From the NCBI GenBank assembly GCA_035627915.1, contig DASPKT010000402.1, forward strand, positions 1-23,262: DNA of 23,262 nt, written 5' to 3'. The notes under the pieces are model-generated. The model searched no databases, had not been told where the DNA came from, and saw nothing but the letters and a program-made list of their open reading frames with translations. Position 1 is the first letter of the stretch. Every line of letters starts with the position of its first letter. This DNA comes from DASPKT01 sp035627915 (GTDB taxonomy: Bacteria > Pseudomonadota > Alphaproteobacteria > Azospirillales > Azospirillaceae). Positions 14,466-23,262 of the stretch are shown one piece after another. Position numbers and translations under genes: made by a program.

Positions 14466-17150
14466 ATGCCCGACCACACCGAGACCACCGCCTCCGCCGC
14501 CGTCACGCCGATGATGGCGCAGTATCTGGAGATCAAGCGCCAGCACCCCGACGCGCTGCTGTTCTACCGGATGGGCGACTTCTACGAGCTGTTCTTCGAG
14601 GACGCCGTCCAGGCGGCCCGGGCGCTCGACATCACGCTGACCCGCCGCGGCCTGCACCTGGGGGAGGAAATCCCCATGTGCGGCGTGCCGGTGCACAGCC
14701 ACGAGAGCTACCTGCTGCGCCTGATCCGCCAGGGCTTCCGCGTCGCCATCTGCGAGCAGACGGAGGACCCGGCGGAGGCGAAGAAGCGCGGCTCCAAGTC
14801 GGTGGTCCGGCGTGAGGTCATCCGGGTGGTGACCCCCGGCACCATCACCGAGGACACGCTGCTGGACGCGCGGTCCAACAACTACCTGGCGGCGCTGGCG
14901 GAGGCCGCCGGCGGGCTGGGCCTCGCCTGGCTCGACATGTCGACGGGCGAGCTGACGCTGCAGCCGGTGGAGCGGCCGGGCCTGGCCGCCGCCCTCGCGC
15001 GTCTGGCGCCCGGCGAGCTGCTGGTGCCGGAGCGGCTGTCGCAGCAGCCCGACCTGTTCGAGCTGTGGGCGGAGTGGCGGGACCGGCTGACGGTGCAGCC
15101 CAACGCCCGCTTCGACAGCGAGAACGGGCGCCGCCGCCTGCTGGACCTCTACCAGGTCGGCACGCTGGACGCCTTCGGCAGCTTCACCCGGCCGGAGGTG
15201 GCCGCGGCGGGCGCGCTGGTGGACTATGTGGAGCTGACCCAGAAGGGGCGGCTGCCGCGCCTGGACCGGCCGCGCCGGCTGGCGCTGGGCGCGGTCATGG
15301 AGATCGACCCGGCCAGCCGCCGCAACCTGGAGCTGGCCCGCACCCTGACGGGGGACCGCAAGGGCAGCCTGCTGGCGGCGGTGGACCGCACGGTCACCGG
15401 CGCCGGCGCCCGCCTGCTGTCGGCCCACCTGGCGGCCCCCTTGACCGACCCCGCCCGCATTGACCGGCGCCTCGACATGGTCGCCTTCTTCGTGGGGGAG
15501 GAATCGGCCCGCGCGGACGTGCGCGACCTGCTGAAGCGCACGCCCGACATCGAGCGGGCGCTGTCCCGCCTGGCGCTGGGCCGCGGCAGCCCGCGCGACC
15601 TCGCGTGCGTGCGCGACGCGCTGGACCGGGCGGCGGACCTGAAGCACCGGCTGCACGCCGGGCGCCTGACCCCGCTGCCGGACGGGCTGGGCGCCGTGGT
15701 GCGGGATCTCGGCGACCATGCGGAGCTGGTGGACCGGCTGCGCGAGGCACTCGGGCCGGACCTGCCGCTGAACGCGCGGGACGGCGGCTTCATCGCCAAG
15801 GGCTTCCACCCGCCGCTGGACGAGCTGACGGAGCTGCGCGACGACAGCCGCCGCCACATCGCCAACCTCCAGGCCCGCTACGCCGAGGCGACCGGCATCG
15901 CCGCCCTGAAGATCCGGCACAACAACGTGCTGGGCTACTACATCGAGGTCACGCCGACCCACGCCGACAAGCTGATGCAGGGGGAGGCGCGGTCGACCTA
16001 CATCCACCGCCAGACCCTGGCCAACTGCGTGCGCTTCACCACGGTGGAGCTGTCCGACCTGGAGCGGCGGGTGGCGGAGGCCGGCGACAAGGCGCTGGCG
16101 CTGGAGCTGGAGCTGTTCGAGGAGCTGTCGCGCCTGGTCGTCGGGCATGCCGAGGCCATCGCCGTGACAGCGCACGCGCTGGCGGCGCTGGACGTGGTGT
16201 CGGGCCTGGCGGAGCTGGCGGTGGAGCGGCGCTGGTGCCGGCCCGTGGTGGTGGACGGCACCGACTTCGACATCCGCGCCGGCCGCCACCCCGTGGTGGA
16301 GGAGGCGCTGGCGGAATCCGGCACCGGCGCCAGCTTCGTCGCCAACGACTGCGACCTGTCGGACGGGCAGCGCCTGTGGCTGCTGACCGGCCCCAACATG
16401 GCGGGCAAGTCCACCTTCCTGCGCCAGAACGCCCTGATCGCGGTGCTGGCGCAGATGGGCAGCTTCGTGCCGGCGGACAGCGCCCGCATCGGCGTGGTGG
16501 ACAAGCTGTTCAGCCGCGTGGGCGCCGCCGACGACCTGGCGCGCGGCCGCTCCACCTTCATGGTGGAGATGGTGGAGACGTCGGGCATCCTGAACCAGGC
16601 GACGTCGCGCAGCCTCGTGATCCTGGACGAGATCGGCCGCGGCACCGCCACCTTCGACGGCCTCTCCATCGCCTGGGCCTGCGTGGAGCACCTGCACGAG
16701 ACCACCCGCTGCCGGGCCCTGTTCGCCACCCACTACCACGAGCTGACCACGCTGGCCGCCAAGCTGCCGGCGCTCAGCTGCCACACCATGCGCATCAAGG
16801 AGTGGCAGGGCGAGGTGGTGTTCCTGCACGAGGTCGCCGCCGGCTCCGCCGACCGCAGCTACGGCATCCACGTCGCCCGCCTGGCCGGCCTGCCCGCCCC
16901 CGTGGTGGCGCGCGCCGAGCAGGTGCTGGAGGTGCTGGAGAAGGGCGAGCAGGGCGGCGCCGTGGCGCGTCTGGCCGAGGACCTGCCGCTCTTCAGCGCC
17001 GTCGCCCGCAAGGCGCCCGAGCCAAAGACCGCCCCGGCCTCCGGCCCCTCCCCGCTGGAGCAGGCCCTGCTGGCCGTCAACCCGGACGAGCTGACGCCGC
17101 GGCAGGCCCTGGAGGAGTTGTATCGCCTGAGGGGGATGGTGAAGGGGTAG
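14466..17150 (+). CDS. mutS: DNA mismatch repair protein MutS
   Basis: The protein has 894 residues, the usual size for MutS. It recognises mismatches and small loops in newly replicated DNA and recruits MutL. The mismatch-reading motif GDFYELFFEDA holds Phe39-x-Glu41. The lever and clamp regions follow, and the ATPase has Walker A GPNMAGKST at residues 642-650, the STFMVEM loop, and Walker B LVILDEIGRGTAT with Asp721-Glu722. FATHYHELTTL and SYGIHVARLAGLP are conserved ABC-type segments. The C-terminus (about 845-894) contains the tetramer/beta-clamp-linked helix region ending LEQALLAVNPDELTPRQALE. No defects are seen. Confidence 0.98.
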   Translation: MPDHTETTASAAVTPMMAQYLEIKRQHPDALLFYRMGDFYELFFEDAVQAARALDITLTRRGLHLGEEIPMCGVPVHSHESYLLRLIRQGFRVAICEQTEDPAEAKKRGSKSVVRREVIRVVTPGTITEDTLLDARSNNYLAALAEAAGGLGLAWLDMSTGELTLQPVERPGLAAALARLAPGELLVPERLSQQPDLFELWAEWRDRLTVQPNARFDSENGRRRLLDLYQVGTLDAFGSFTRPEVAAAGALVDYVELTQKGRLPRLDRPRRLALGAVMEIDPASRRNLELARTLTGDRKGSLLAAVDRTVTGAGARLLSAHLAAPLTDPARIDRRLDMVAFFVGEESARADVRDLLKRTPDIERALSRLALGRGSPRDLACVRDALDRAADLKHRLHAGRLTPLPDGLGAVVRDLGDHAELVDRLREALGPDLPLNARDGGFIAKGFHPPLDELTELRDDSRRHIANLQARYAEATGIAALKIRHNNVLGYYIEVTPTHADKLMQGEARSTYIHRQTLANCVRFTTVELSDLERRVAEAGDKALALELELFEELSRLVVGHAEAIAVTAHALAALDVVSGLAELAVERRWCRPVVVDGTDFDIRAGRHPVVEEALAESGTGASFVANDCDLSDGQRLWLLTGPNMAGKSTFLRQNALIAVLAQMGSFVPADSARIGVVDKLFSRVGAADDLARGRSTFMVEMVETSGILNQATSRSLVILDEIGRGTATFDGLSIAWACVEHLHETTRCRALFATHYHELTTLAAKLPALSCHTMRIKEWQGEVVFLHEVAAGSADRSYGIHVARLAGLPAPVVARAEQVLEVLEKGEQGGAVARLAEDLPLFSAVARKAPEPKTAPASGPSPLEQALLAVNPDELTPRQALEELYRLRGMVKG

Positions 17151-17195
17151 ACCGGCCCTTATCTTCCCGGTTCCCTCCTGCCGCGGGAGCCTGCC

Positions 17196-17726
17196 GTGAC
17201 CGATCCCCTGATCCGCTACCACGCCGCAATGAGCCTGGACGGCTTCATCGCCGACGCCGGCGGCGGCGTGGGATGGCTGGAGCACCACCATGAGCCCGCC
17301 ATCGACTTCGGCGCCTTCATGGCGCGCCACCCGGTCCTGGTCATGGGCCGCACCACCTACGACCAGTGCCTGGGCTTCGGCTGGCCCTATGGCGGCCACG
17401 ACGTGGTCGTGATGACCTCCCGCCCGCTGGGGGAGGCGCCGGCGGGGGTCCGGGCCTGGAGCGGCGCCGTCGGGGAGCTGGCGGCGGAGCTGCGGCGCCT
17501 GGCGGCCGGGCGCGGCGACGTCTGGATCGTCGGCGGCGGGTCGGTGGCCCGCCAGTTCCTGGACGCGGGCGAGATCGACCGGCTGGACGTCGCCATCATC
17601 CCGGAGGTGCTGGGCGGCGGCATCCCGCTCCTGGACCCGGGCAGCGGGCGGCGGCTGGAGCTGCTGTCCAGGGAAGTCTATCCCAGCGGCATCGCCAGGC
17701 TGGAATACCGGCCGGCCCACCCGTAA
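17196..17726 (+). CDS. RibD C-terminal/dihydrofolate-reductase-like protein
   Basis: The protein has 176 residues. The GTG at 17196 is preceded by GGGAG at 17185-17189; the later ATG at 17229 would remove the first beta strand, so GTG is preferred. Visible motifs are AMSLDGFIAD (residues 11-20), VLVMGRTTYD, VVVMTSRPL, and the NADPH-binding segment DVWIVGGGSVARQFL. These match the YyaP/YwjB-type RibD_C family, NADPH-dependent reductases of mostly unknown substrate. It is not the main DHFR or the bifunctional riboflavin enzyme. It follows mutS by 45 bases and may be read through from it. Confidence 0.87.
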   Translation: MTDPLIRYHAAMSLDGFIADAGGGVGWLEHHHEPAIDFGAFMARHPVLVMGRTTYDQCLGFGWPYGGHDVVVMTSRPLGEAPAGVRAWSGAVGELAAELRRLAAGRGDVWIVGGGSVARQFLDAGEIDRLDVAIIPEVLGGGIPLLDPGSGRRLELLSREVYPSGIARLEYRPAHP

Positions 17727-17757
17727 GCGGTACTGCCGCCGCCGCGCGGGCCCATGC

Positions 17758-17763
17758 TAGCCT
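17758..17763 (+). promoter_or_regulatory. Possible -10 box of the amidohydrolase gene
   Basis: TAGCCT within the context GCTAGCCT, 33 bases before the start codon. No clear -35 box lies 17 bases upstream. The context resembles the -10 region of mutS (GCTAGGTT). Confidence 0.2.
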
Positions 17764-17796
17764 CCCCGCCAAACACCGGAGGCAGGGAGGCAAGGG

Positions 17797-19263
17797 ATGA
17801 CCGGCATCGACCCCGAGGGCACGCGGCTGCCCGTGAAGATCGACACCGCCACCAACGGCGAGTTCGCGCCCATCGCCCTGCCGCCCTCCGTGCGCGCCGC
17901 GGTGCGGGCGGCGCAAGAGGCGGCGACCGGCAACGCCAGGCGCCTGGGCGTCGGCCGCCGCGCCTTCCTCACGGGGGCCTGCGGCGTCGCCACCACGCTG
18001 CTGGCGCTGAACCGGGCGCACGCCTCGGCCGGCACCCCCGGCGGCCGGTTCGACCTGCCCGAGGAGGCGGCGCTGGATTTGCAGCTGGCGCAGGCGGCGC
18101 TGGGCAAGCGGGAGTTCGTGTTCGACGTGCAGGGCCACCACGTCAACCCCACGGGCGCGTGGCTCGGCAGGCAGCGCCCGGGCGCCCAGCCGCTGAAGGG
18201 CCTGCCCTACGCCAATTGCGGCGCCGGCGAGGGGGAGGCGCTGGGCTACCTCCAGTGCTTCGGCGCCGACCGCTTCGTGAAGGACGTGTTCCTCGACAGC
18301 GACACCGACATGATGGTGCTGTCCTTCACCCCCGCCCCCTACGACCGCCAGCCCCTGACGATGGAGGAGGCGGCGGCGACCCGGGCGCTGGTGAAGGCGC
18401 TGGACGGCAGCGACCGGCTGCTGCTGCACAGCCCCATCAACCCCAACGTGCCGGACGGGCTGGCGCCGATGGAGCGGGCGGTCCAGGAGTTCCGCATCTC
18501 CGCCTTCAAGACCTACACCCAGTTCGGGCCGCAGGGCCCCGCCAGCGGCTTCCGCCTGGACGACGCGCACGGCACCGCCTTCATCGAGAAGGCGCGGGCG
18601 CTGGGCGTGCCGATGATCGCCGTGCACAAGGGCATCCCCTTCTCCGACCAGGGCTACGAGTTCAGCACCTGCGCCGACGTGGGCCCGGCCGCCAGGCGCT
18701 TCCCCGACGTGACCTTCCTGATCTACCACGCCGGCTACGACCCCGACGTGACCGAGGGACCCTACGATCCCGCGTCCCGCGGCGGCATCGACACGCTGGT
18801 CCGCAGCCTGGAGGAGGCGGGCGTGCCGCCCGGCGCCAACGTCTATGCGGAGCTGGGCAGCACCTGGCGCTTCCTGATGCTGCGCGACCCCACCCAGGCC
18901 GCGCACGCCATCGGCAAGCTGCTGAAGGCGGTCGGCGAGGACCGGCTGCTCTGGGGCACCGACAGCATCTGGTACGGCAGCCCGCAGGACCAGATCCAGG
19001 CCTTCCGCGCCTTCCAGATCGCGCCGGAACTGCAGGAGAAGCACGGCTATCCCGAGCTGACCCCGGCCCTGAAGGCCAAGGTCTTCGGGCTGAACGCCAT
19101 GAAGCCCTACAAGGTGGACCAGCCCCGCTTCATGAAGCGCGCCGACGCCGACCTCATCGGCCGCCTGAAGCGCGGCTACGCCGAAGCCCCCGACCCCGCC
19201 TTCGAGACCCACGGGCCGAGGACGCGGGCGGAGTTCCTGACGTTCAAGCGGCTGCACGGGTAG
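17797..19263 (+). CDS. Tat-exported amidohydrolase (PF04909-type)
   Basis: The protein has 488 residues. A leader of about 50 residues precedes a twin-arginine signal, RRAFLTGACGVATTLLAL (residues 54-71), ending near HASA, so the enzyme is probably exported folded to the periplasm. Downstream are EFVFDVQGHHVNPTG (possible first metal histidines), IAVHKGIPFSDQGYEFS, FLIYHAGYDPDV, and the typical C-terminal acid LLWGTDSIWYGSPQDQ. This is the TIM-barrel layout of amidohydrolase-2 proteins, which hydrolyse or decarboxylate ring or carboxylate substrates at a metal centre. The substrate cannot be named. The closing region LKAKVFGLNAMKPYKVD is a common family end. The start codon lies 70 bases after the reductase gene. 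Confidence 0.86.
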   Translation: MTGIDPEGTRLPVKIDTATNGEFAPIALPPSVRAAVRAAQEAATGNARRLGVGRRAFLTGACGVATTLLALNRAHASAGTPGGRFDLPEEAALDLQLAQAALGKREFVFDVQGHHVNPTGAWLGRQRPGAQPLKGLPYANCGAGEGEALGYLQCFGADRFVKDVFLDSDTDMMVLSFTPAPYDRQPLTMEEAAATRALVKALDGSDRLLLHSPINPNVPDGLAPMERAVQEFRISAFKTYTQFGPQGPASGFRLDDAHGTAFIEKARALGVPMIAVHKGIPFSDQGYEFSTCADVGPAARRFPDVTFLIYHAGYDPDVTEGPYDPASRGGIDTLVRSLEEAGVPPGANVYAELGSTWRFLMLRDPTQAAHAIGKLLKAVGEDRLLWGTDSIWYGSPQDQIQAFRAFQIAPELQEKHGYPELTPALKAKVFGLNAMKPYKVDQPRFMKRADADLIGRLKRGYAEAPDPAFETHGPRTRAEFLTFKRLHG

Positions 19264-19292
19264 GGGTGGGGGATGGGTGCGGCTGAGAGGCC

Positions 19293-19323
19293 GTGCGGGC
19301 TTCTGACCGAGCTCAGCCTGAGA
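19293..19323 (+). repeat. Dispersed REP-like repeat, copy 3 (degenerate)
   Basis: Starts GTGCGGGCTTC like copy 1, then has small insertions, and ends GCTCAGCCTGAGA. It lies in the gap after the amidohydrolase gene, facing the inverted copy at 19390-19418; the two could pair in RNA. Confidence 0.55.
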
Positions 19324-19389
19324 GACGATGGTGCCAGGCCCGGCGCAGGTGTGAGGAGCAGCAACCTCCACGGGGAGCAGCAACACGAT

Positions 19390-19418
19390 CCTCAGGCTGA
19401 GCCTGTCGAAGCCCGCAC
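19390..19418 (-). repeat. Dispersed REP-like repeat, copy 2
   Basis: Reverse complement of copy 1 at 12757-12785 with two mismatches in 29. The core GGCTCAGCC is itself palindromic. With 19293-19323 it forms an inverted pair separated by 66 bases. Confidence 0.75.
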
Positions 19419-19449
19419 GACGCGCCCGCTGCCGACTTCCGTCTCCCCG

Positions 19450-19839
19450 TCAGCTCCCCGGCACGCTGCGTGCCCGGACCTCGGTCACCGCCTCGCCGAA
19501 GGCGTCGAGCAGCTGGCGCAGCGAGGCCGCGGCCTGGCGCTGGAGGGTGAGCTTGCCCACCGCGTCGGGGTCCAGCACCTCCGCCGCCTCGCCGCGGGCG
19601 TCCAGGCACGCCTCGTAGCGCACCAGGTCGGCGCGGGCGCGGTCCAGCTCCTCCCGGGTGCCGTCCAGGTCGAGCCCGGCCGTCAGCACGAGGTCCGGCA
19701 CCGTGCAGGCGAAGCCGCCCGCGATGCCGGCGGGGGATGCCCGTCCCTCCCCGCCCGGCGCCGCGGCGGCGCGGGTGGCGGCGGAGGCGACGGCACAGGC
19801 GAGGGCTGCGGCCAGCAGCAGGGGGATGCGGTTCGTCAT
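19450..19839 (-). CDS. Small secreted protein of unknown function
   Basis: The protein has 129 residues. The N-terminus is a Sec-type signal peptide (MTNRIPLLLAAALACAVASA), with cleavage likely between about residues 20 and 28. The mature part has two cysteines, Cys45 and Cys78, which could form a disulfide. It also has an amphipathic helical region rich in Leu, Ala, Asp and Arg (DLDGTREELDRARADLVRYEACLDA and LTLQRQAAASLRQLLDAFGEAV, given here as two separate stretches). No lipobox or enzymatic motif is visible. I do not recognise the family. It is divergent from another small secreted protein gene across 207 bases. Confidence 0.65.
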   Translation of the reverse strand: MTNRIPLLLAAALACAVASAATRAAAAPGGEGRASPAGIAGGFACTVPDLVLTAGLDLDGTREELDRARADLVRYEACLDARGEAAEVLDPDAVGKLTLQRQAAASLRQLLDAFGEAVTEVRARSVPGS

Positions 19840-20046
19840 GCCCCGACTCTGTCACGGGCCCGGCGGGGGCGCCCCTGGGCAGACGGACGGCCGCGCGGGG
19901 CGTCCGGGACGCCGGGACCCGCCGGCGTCGGCGCAATTTCGGGGAGGCGGGCATCATCCGCGCCCCGGTCCGGGACCCGAAGGGCCGGCCTCCCGTTTAC
20001 GTCCGGAGTCCCTTTCCGGGGGACGCTGAACGGAAGGAGACGCCGC

Positions 20047-20418
20047 ATGTGGAGCGGACGCCGCCTGCTGGTGGTCCTGGCCCTGCTCCTGCCGGGGTGG
20101 CAGGCCCGGGCGGACGAGGTATTGGGCCAGATCCCGGCAGACTACGAACTGCATGGCGAACTGGTGCTGCTGTCCGGCCAGCTGGAAGGGTTCAGCAACG
20201 CCTGCGGCTTCGGCCGCAAGCCCGACCGGGGCGAGCTGATGACCTGGTACGAGCACCACCGGCTGGCCCGCAACCCGGCGCGCATGCAGGTGATCTACGA
20301 CCTCGGCGTCAGCCTGGGCCGCGAGGGGCCCTGCACCGCGGACCACTACCAGGTGCTGGAGGCGCACTGGTACTCGCTGATGACCCGGACCCAGCAGTAC
20401 GTGGAGAACTACCGCTGA
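20047..20418 (+). CDS. Small secreted protein of unknown function
   Basis: The protein has 123 residues. A strong ribosome binding site GGAAGGAGA (20032-20040) supports the ATG at 20047. Residues 1-22 form a Sec signal peptide ending WQARA before DE. The mature protein has two cysteines (Cys53 and Cys96) and many aromatics, with segments ADYELHGELVLLSGQLEG, RKPDRGELMTWYEHHRLA and DHYQVLEAHWYSLMTR, suggesting a small helical fold with one disulfide. I do not recognise a family. The gene ends four bases before the convergent fxsA stop. The strong ribosome binding site and clean signal peptide make it a believable gene. Confidence 0.7.
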   Translation: MWSGRRLLVVLALLLPGWQARADEVLGQIPADYELHGELVLLSGQLEGFSNACGFGRKPDRGELMTWYEHHRLARNPARMQVIYDLGVSLGREGPCTADHYQVLEAHWYSLMTRTQQYVENYR

Positions 20419-20421
20419 CCC

Positions 20422-20943
20422 TCATGCGCCCGGGGGCCGCCGTCCCGCGTCGGGCGGCGACAGGTCGGCGGCGGGCGCCCCTTCCCGCACCTCCCCCTGC
20501 ACCTCCCCCCGAACTTCGACGAACTCGCCCTCGATGACGGTGGCGTTGCCCGGGCGGGGCCCAGGCGCGGCCGTGGCGCGCACGGTGAAGGAGGCGGCCG
20601 CCCCGGCCGTCCACAGCCGGGCGAACAGGGCCCGGCGCACCGGCGGCAGCAGCAGCAGCAGGGCCAGCGCGTCGGTGACGAAGCCCGGGACGAACAGCAG
20701 CAGCCCCGCCAGCGCCTTGCACAGCGCGTCGAAGCCCTCCTGCAGGGGCGGGCGGCCCTCGCGCAGGCGGCCGTCCATGCGGCGCAGCGCGTCCACCCCC
20801 TGGCGCCGCAGCAGCGAGACGCCGGCGACCGCGGCCAGCACGACCAGGGCCAGGGTGGCGCCGGCGCCGATCTCCCCCCCGATCCAGACGAAGGCGGCGA
20901 TCTCCGCCAAGGGCAGGAGCACCAGAAGGGGTAGGATGCGCAT
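20422..20943 (-). CDS. fxsA: FxsA family inner-membrane protein
   Basis: The protein has 173 residues from the ATG at 20943; an upstream open frame to 21108 is poor in conserved sequence. FxsA in E. coli, when overproduced, relieves exclusion of phage T7 by the F plasmid; its normal role is unknown. The family pattern is clear: RILPLLVLLPLAEIAAFVWI, then GAGATLALVVLAAVAGVSLLRRQG and LLLFVPGFVTDALALLLLLPPVR, giving three to four membrane segments. A longer cytosolic tail of about 50 residues rich in Glu, Val and Pro follows. It is divergent from the Tim44-domain gene. The fxsA/Tim44/mltA order is, as I recall, conserved in Rhodospirillales. Confidence 0.9.
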   Translation of the reverse strand: MRILPLLVLLPLAEIAAFVWIGGEIGAGATLALVVLAAVAGVSLLRRQGVDALRRMDGRLREGRPPLQEGFDALCKALAGLLLFVPGFVTDALALLLLLPPVRRALFARLWTAGAAASFTVRATAAPGPRPGNATVIEGEFVEVRGEVQGEVREGAPAADLSPPDAGRRPPGA

Positions 20944-21152
20944 GGCTTGCTCTTTCTCCGGCGACAGCCTATCTAAACCCATGCGGGCCGGGCTTTCCTC
21001 GTGCACAGTACCGGAACGCGCGGTGGGTACGCCGGTTGGTTCGTAAGGACGGACCGGAGACCGCCGCGCTACAGGTAATCCTCCCGTACCCGGCGGTCCA
21101 GGGGTCATCAGGCTCCCGGGCCGGCCTCCGCAACCCAGCAGGACACCGGTAC
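20944..21152. promoter_or_regulatory. Divergent promoter region between fxsA and the Tim44-domain gene
   Basis: This 209-base gap must hold promoters for both genes. On the minus strand the sequence TTTAGATAGG lies about 20 to 30 bases before fxsA and could be a -10 region, but no -35 is convincing. On the plus strand CTACAGGT (21069-21076) is a weak -10 candidate. Nothing else is recognisable. Confidence 0.35.
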
Positions 21153-21857
21153 ATGGGCGAAGGGTTCTACTTCATCGACATCCTGATCTTCGGCATGGTC
21201 GCCGCGTTCCTGATCTATCGTCTGCGCAGCGTGCTGGGCAAACGGAACGGGGACGAGCAGCAGCGCCCCAACCCCTTCGCCGCCCCGCCCCCGGGCCAGC
21301 GCCCCGCCGGCGTGGCGGCGCCCGGCGACGACAAGATCATCCCCCTGCCCGGCCGCGGCCCCGCCGACATGCCCCCGCCTCCCCCGGTGGACGGGCTGCC
21401 GACCTCGCTGGCCGAGGGGGTGAACCAGATCCGCGCCGCCGACCCCGCCTTCCAGGAGAAGTACTTCCTGCAGGGTGCCCAGGCCGCGTTCGAGATGATC
21501 GTGGACGCCTTCGCCCGCGGCGACACGGCTGCGCTCCGCCCGCTGCTGGCCGACCAGGTCTACGACCGCTTCGCCGAGGCCATCCGCGCCCGCCAGGCCG
21601 CGGGCGAGACGCTGGAGACCCGCATCCACGCCTTCGACACGGTCGACCTGACCGAGGCGCGGCTGGACGGGCGCGTCGCCTTCTGCACGGTGAAGTTCAT
21701 CACCCACCAGAGCAACGTCACCCGCAACCCCGCCGGCGAGGTGGTGGACGGGGACGAGGAGGCGCCGCTGGAGGTCGTGGACCTCTGGACCTTCACCCGC
21801 AACGTGAAGTCCCGCGACCCCAACTGGCTGCTGGTCGAGACGCGCACGCCGGCCTGA
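21153..21857 (+). CDS. Tim44-domain (TimA-like) membrane protein
   Basis: The protein has 234 residues from the ATG at 21153, which puts the membrane segment FIDILIFGMVAAFLIYRL at residues 7-24. The frame is open upstream to 21036, but the extension is unlike the family. A Pro-rich, disordered linker (about 30-90) follows, then a Tim44-like domain, about 100-232 (FLQGAQAAFEMIVDAFARGD, LLADQVYDRFAEAI, VDLTEARLDGRVAFCTVKF, and WTFTRNVKSRDPNWLLVET). In mitochondria Tim44 tethers the import motor; the alphaproteobacterial homologue is an inner-membrane protein thought to be its ancestor, with an uncertain role. mltA starts 58 bases downstream and is probably co-transcribed. Confidence 0.9.
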   Translation: MGEGFYFIDILIFGMVAAFLIYRLRSVLGKRNGDEQQRPNPFAAPPPGQRPAGVAAPGDDKIIPLPGRGPADMPPPPPVDGLPTSLAEGVNQIRAADPAFQEKYFLQGAQAAFEMIVDAFARGDTAALRPLLADQVYDRFAEAIRARQAAGETLETRIHAFDTVDLTEARLDGRVAFCTVKFITHQSNVTRNPAGEVVDGDEEAPLEVVDLWTFTRNVKSRDPNWLLVETRTPA

Positions 21858-21915
21858 CCGGCCGACGGCCGCCCCTCCCGCCCGTCCCGCCCCCCCGTCA
21901 CGAGGCGCAGCACCC

Positions 21916-23125
<1,210 letters not shown>

Positions 23126-23148
<23 letters not shown>

Positions 23149-23262
23149 CCCGGTCCACCTCGCGGGCGAAGCCTTCGAGCACCTTGGCGGTGACCTCGAT
23201 CTGCTCGCCGGCCTCCTTCCACTGCCGCTCCTCGATCGCCTCCCGCACCGCGGGCAAGGTCT
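23126..23262 (-). CDS. C-terminal fragment of an unidentified protein (possibly M28-type peptidase, TfR-like dimerisation domain)
   Basis: Only the last 45 codons are present; the frame is open at the window edge. The end reads TLPAVREAIEERQWKEAGEQ, then a helix VLEGFAREVDRATALL and GQ stop. The pattern 'TLPxVREAIExRxWxEA ... RATALL' resembles the tail of M28 peptidases with a transferrin-receptor-like dimerisation domain (N-acetylated alpha-linked acidic dipeptidase type). That call comes from memory of a short helical motif and is weak; the existence of a gene is better supported than its identity. Its stop at 23126-23128 lies inside the mltA 3' end. Confidence 0.35.

Noticed and set aside
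14277..17720. A 1147-codon open frame on the minus strand across mutS
   Set aside because: It is antisense to mutS and the reductase gene, has low-complexity composition and no domain; a GC shadow.
21036..21152. Longer N-terminus of the Tim44-domain protein
   Set aside because: The 39-residue extension precedes the usual start (MGEGFYFIDILIFG) and would occupy the promoter region.

Overview
The window is a GC-rich alphaproteobacterial chromosome segment. The gene content points to Rhodospirillales: a DUF2125 protein, a PP_4765-type flavoprotein, and a fxsA / Tim44-domain / mltA cluster. This assignment is inference; the window contains no rRNA or tRNA. Coding density is high, gaps are short, and sigma70-like promoters of the form TTG(N3)-17-TA(N3)T precede several genes.

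Region A (1-5219) is a tightly packed, same-strand block of virus-like genes. In order it holds the 3' end of a tail-nozzle (T7 gp12-like) gene, an internal-virion-like coiled-coil protein, a tail fibre/tailspike with a beta-helix and two duplicated C-terminal modules, a T7-type large terminase, and a small membrane-anchored coiled-coil protein. It looks like the late end of a podovirus-like prophage or a domesticated relative. No integrase, RNA polymerase, capsid gene or small terminase is inside the window, and the left end is cut by the window edge.

Region B (5268-8597) is chromosomal: a PP_4765/HI0933-family flavoprotein, then lepA (elongation factor 4) with its own likely promoter. After lepA, a consensus TATAAT box precedes a structured, non-coding segment of about 90 bases ending in a very strong GC hairpin. 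This is the best candidate in the window for an undescribed element, a small RNA.

Region C (8598-12723) holds a DUF2125 envelope protein (minus), a ChaC-type gamma-glutamylcyclotransferase (plus), a convergent EamA-family exporter (minus), and a divergent AraC-regulator/cupin gene pair joined by an ATGA overlap. Short palindromes lie between the exporter and the regulator.

Region D (12724-19449) begins with a gene-free stretch made of REP-like repeats. It continues with a CobB-type sirtuin (minus), a divergent low-molecular-weight protein phosphatase, mutS, a RibD/DHFR-like reductase, and a Tat-exported amidohydrolase. A second repeat cluster follows the amidohydrolase and carries the same repeat in both orientations.

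Region E (19450-23262) encodes two small divergent secreted proteins of unknown function, then fxsA (minus), a Tim44-domain membrane protein and the lytic transglycosylase mltA (plus). The last feature is the 3' end of a minus-strand gene, possibly an M28-type peptidase, overlapping the end of mltA.
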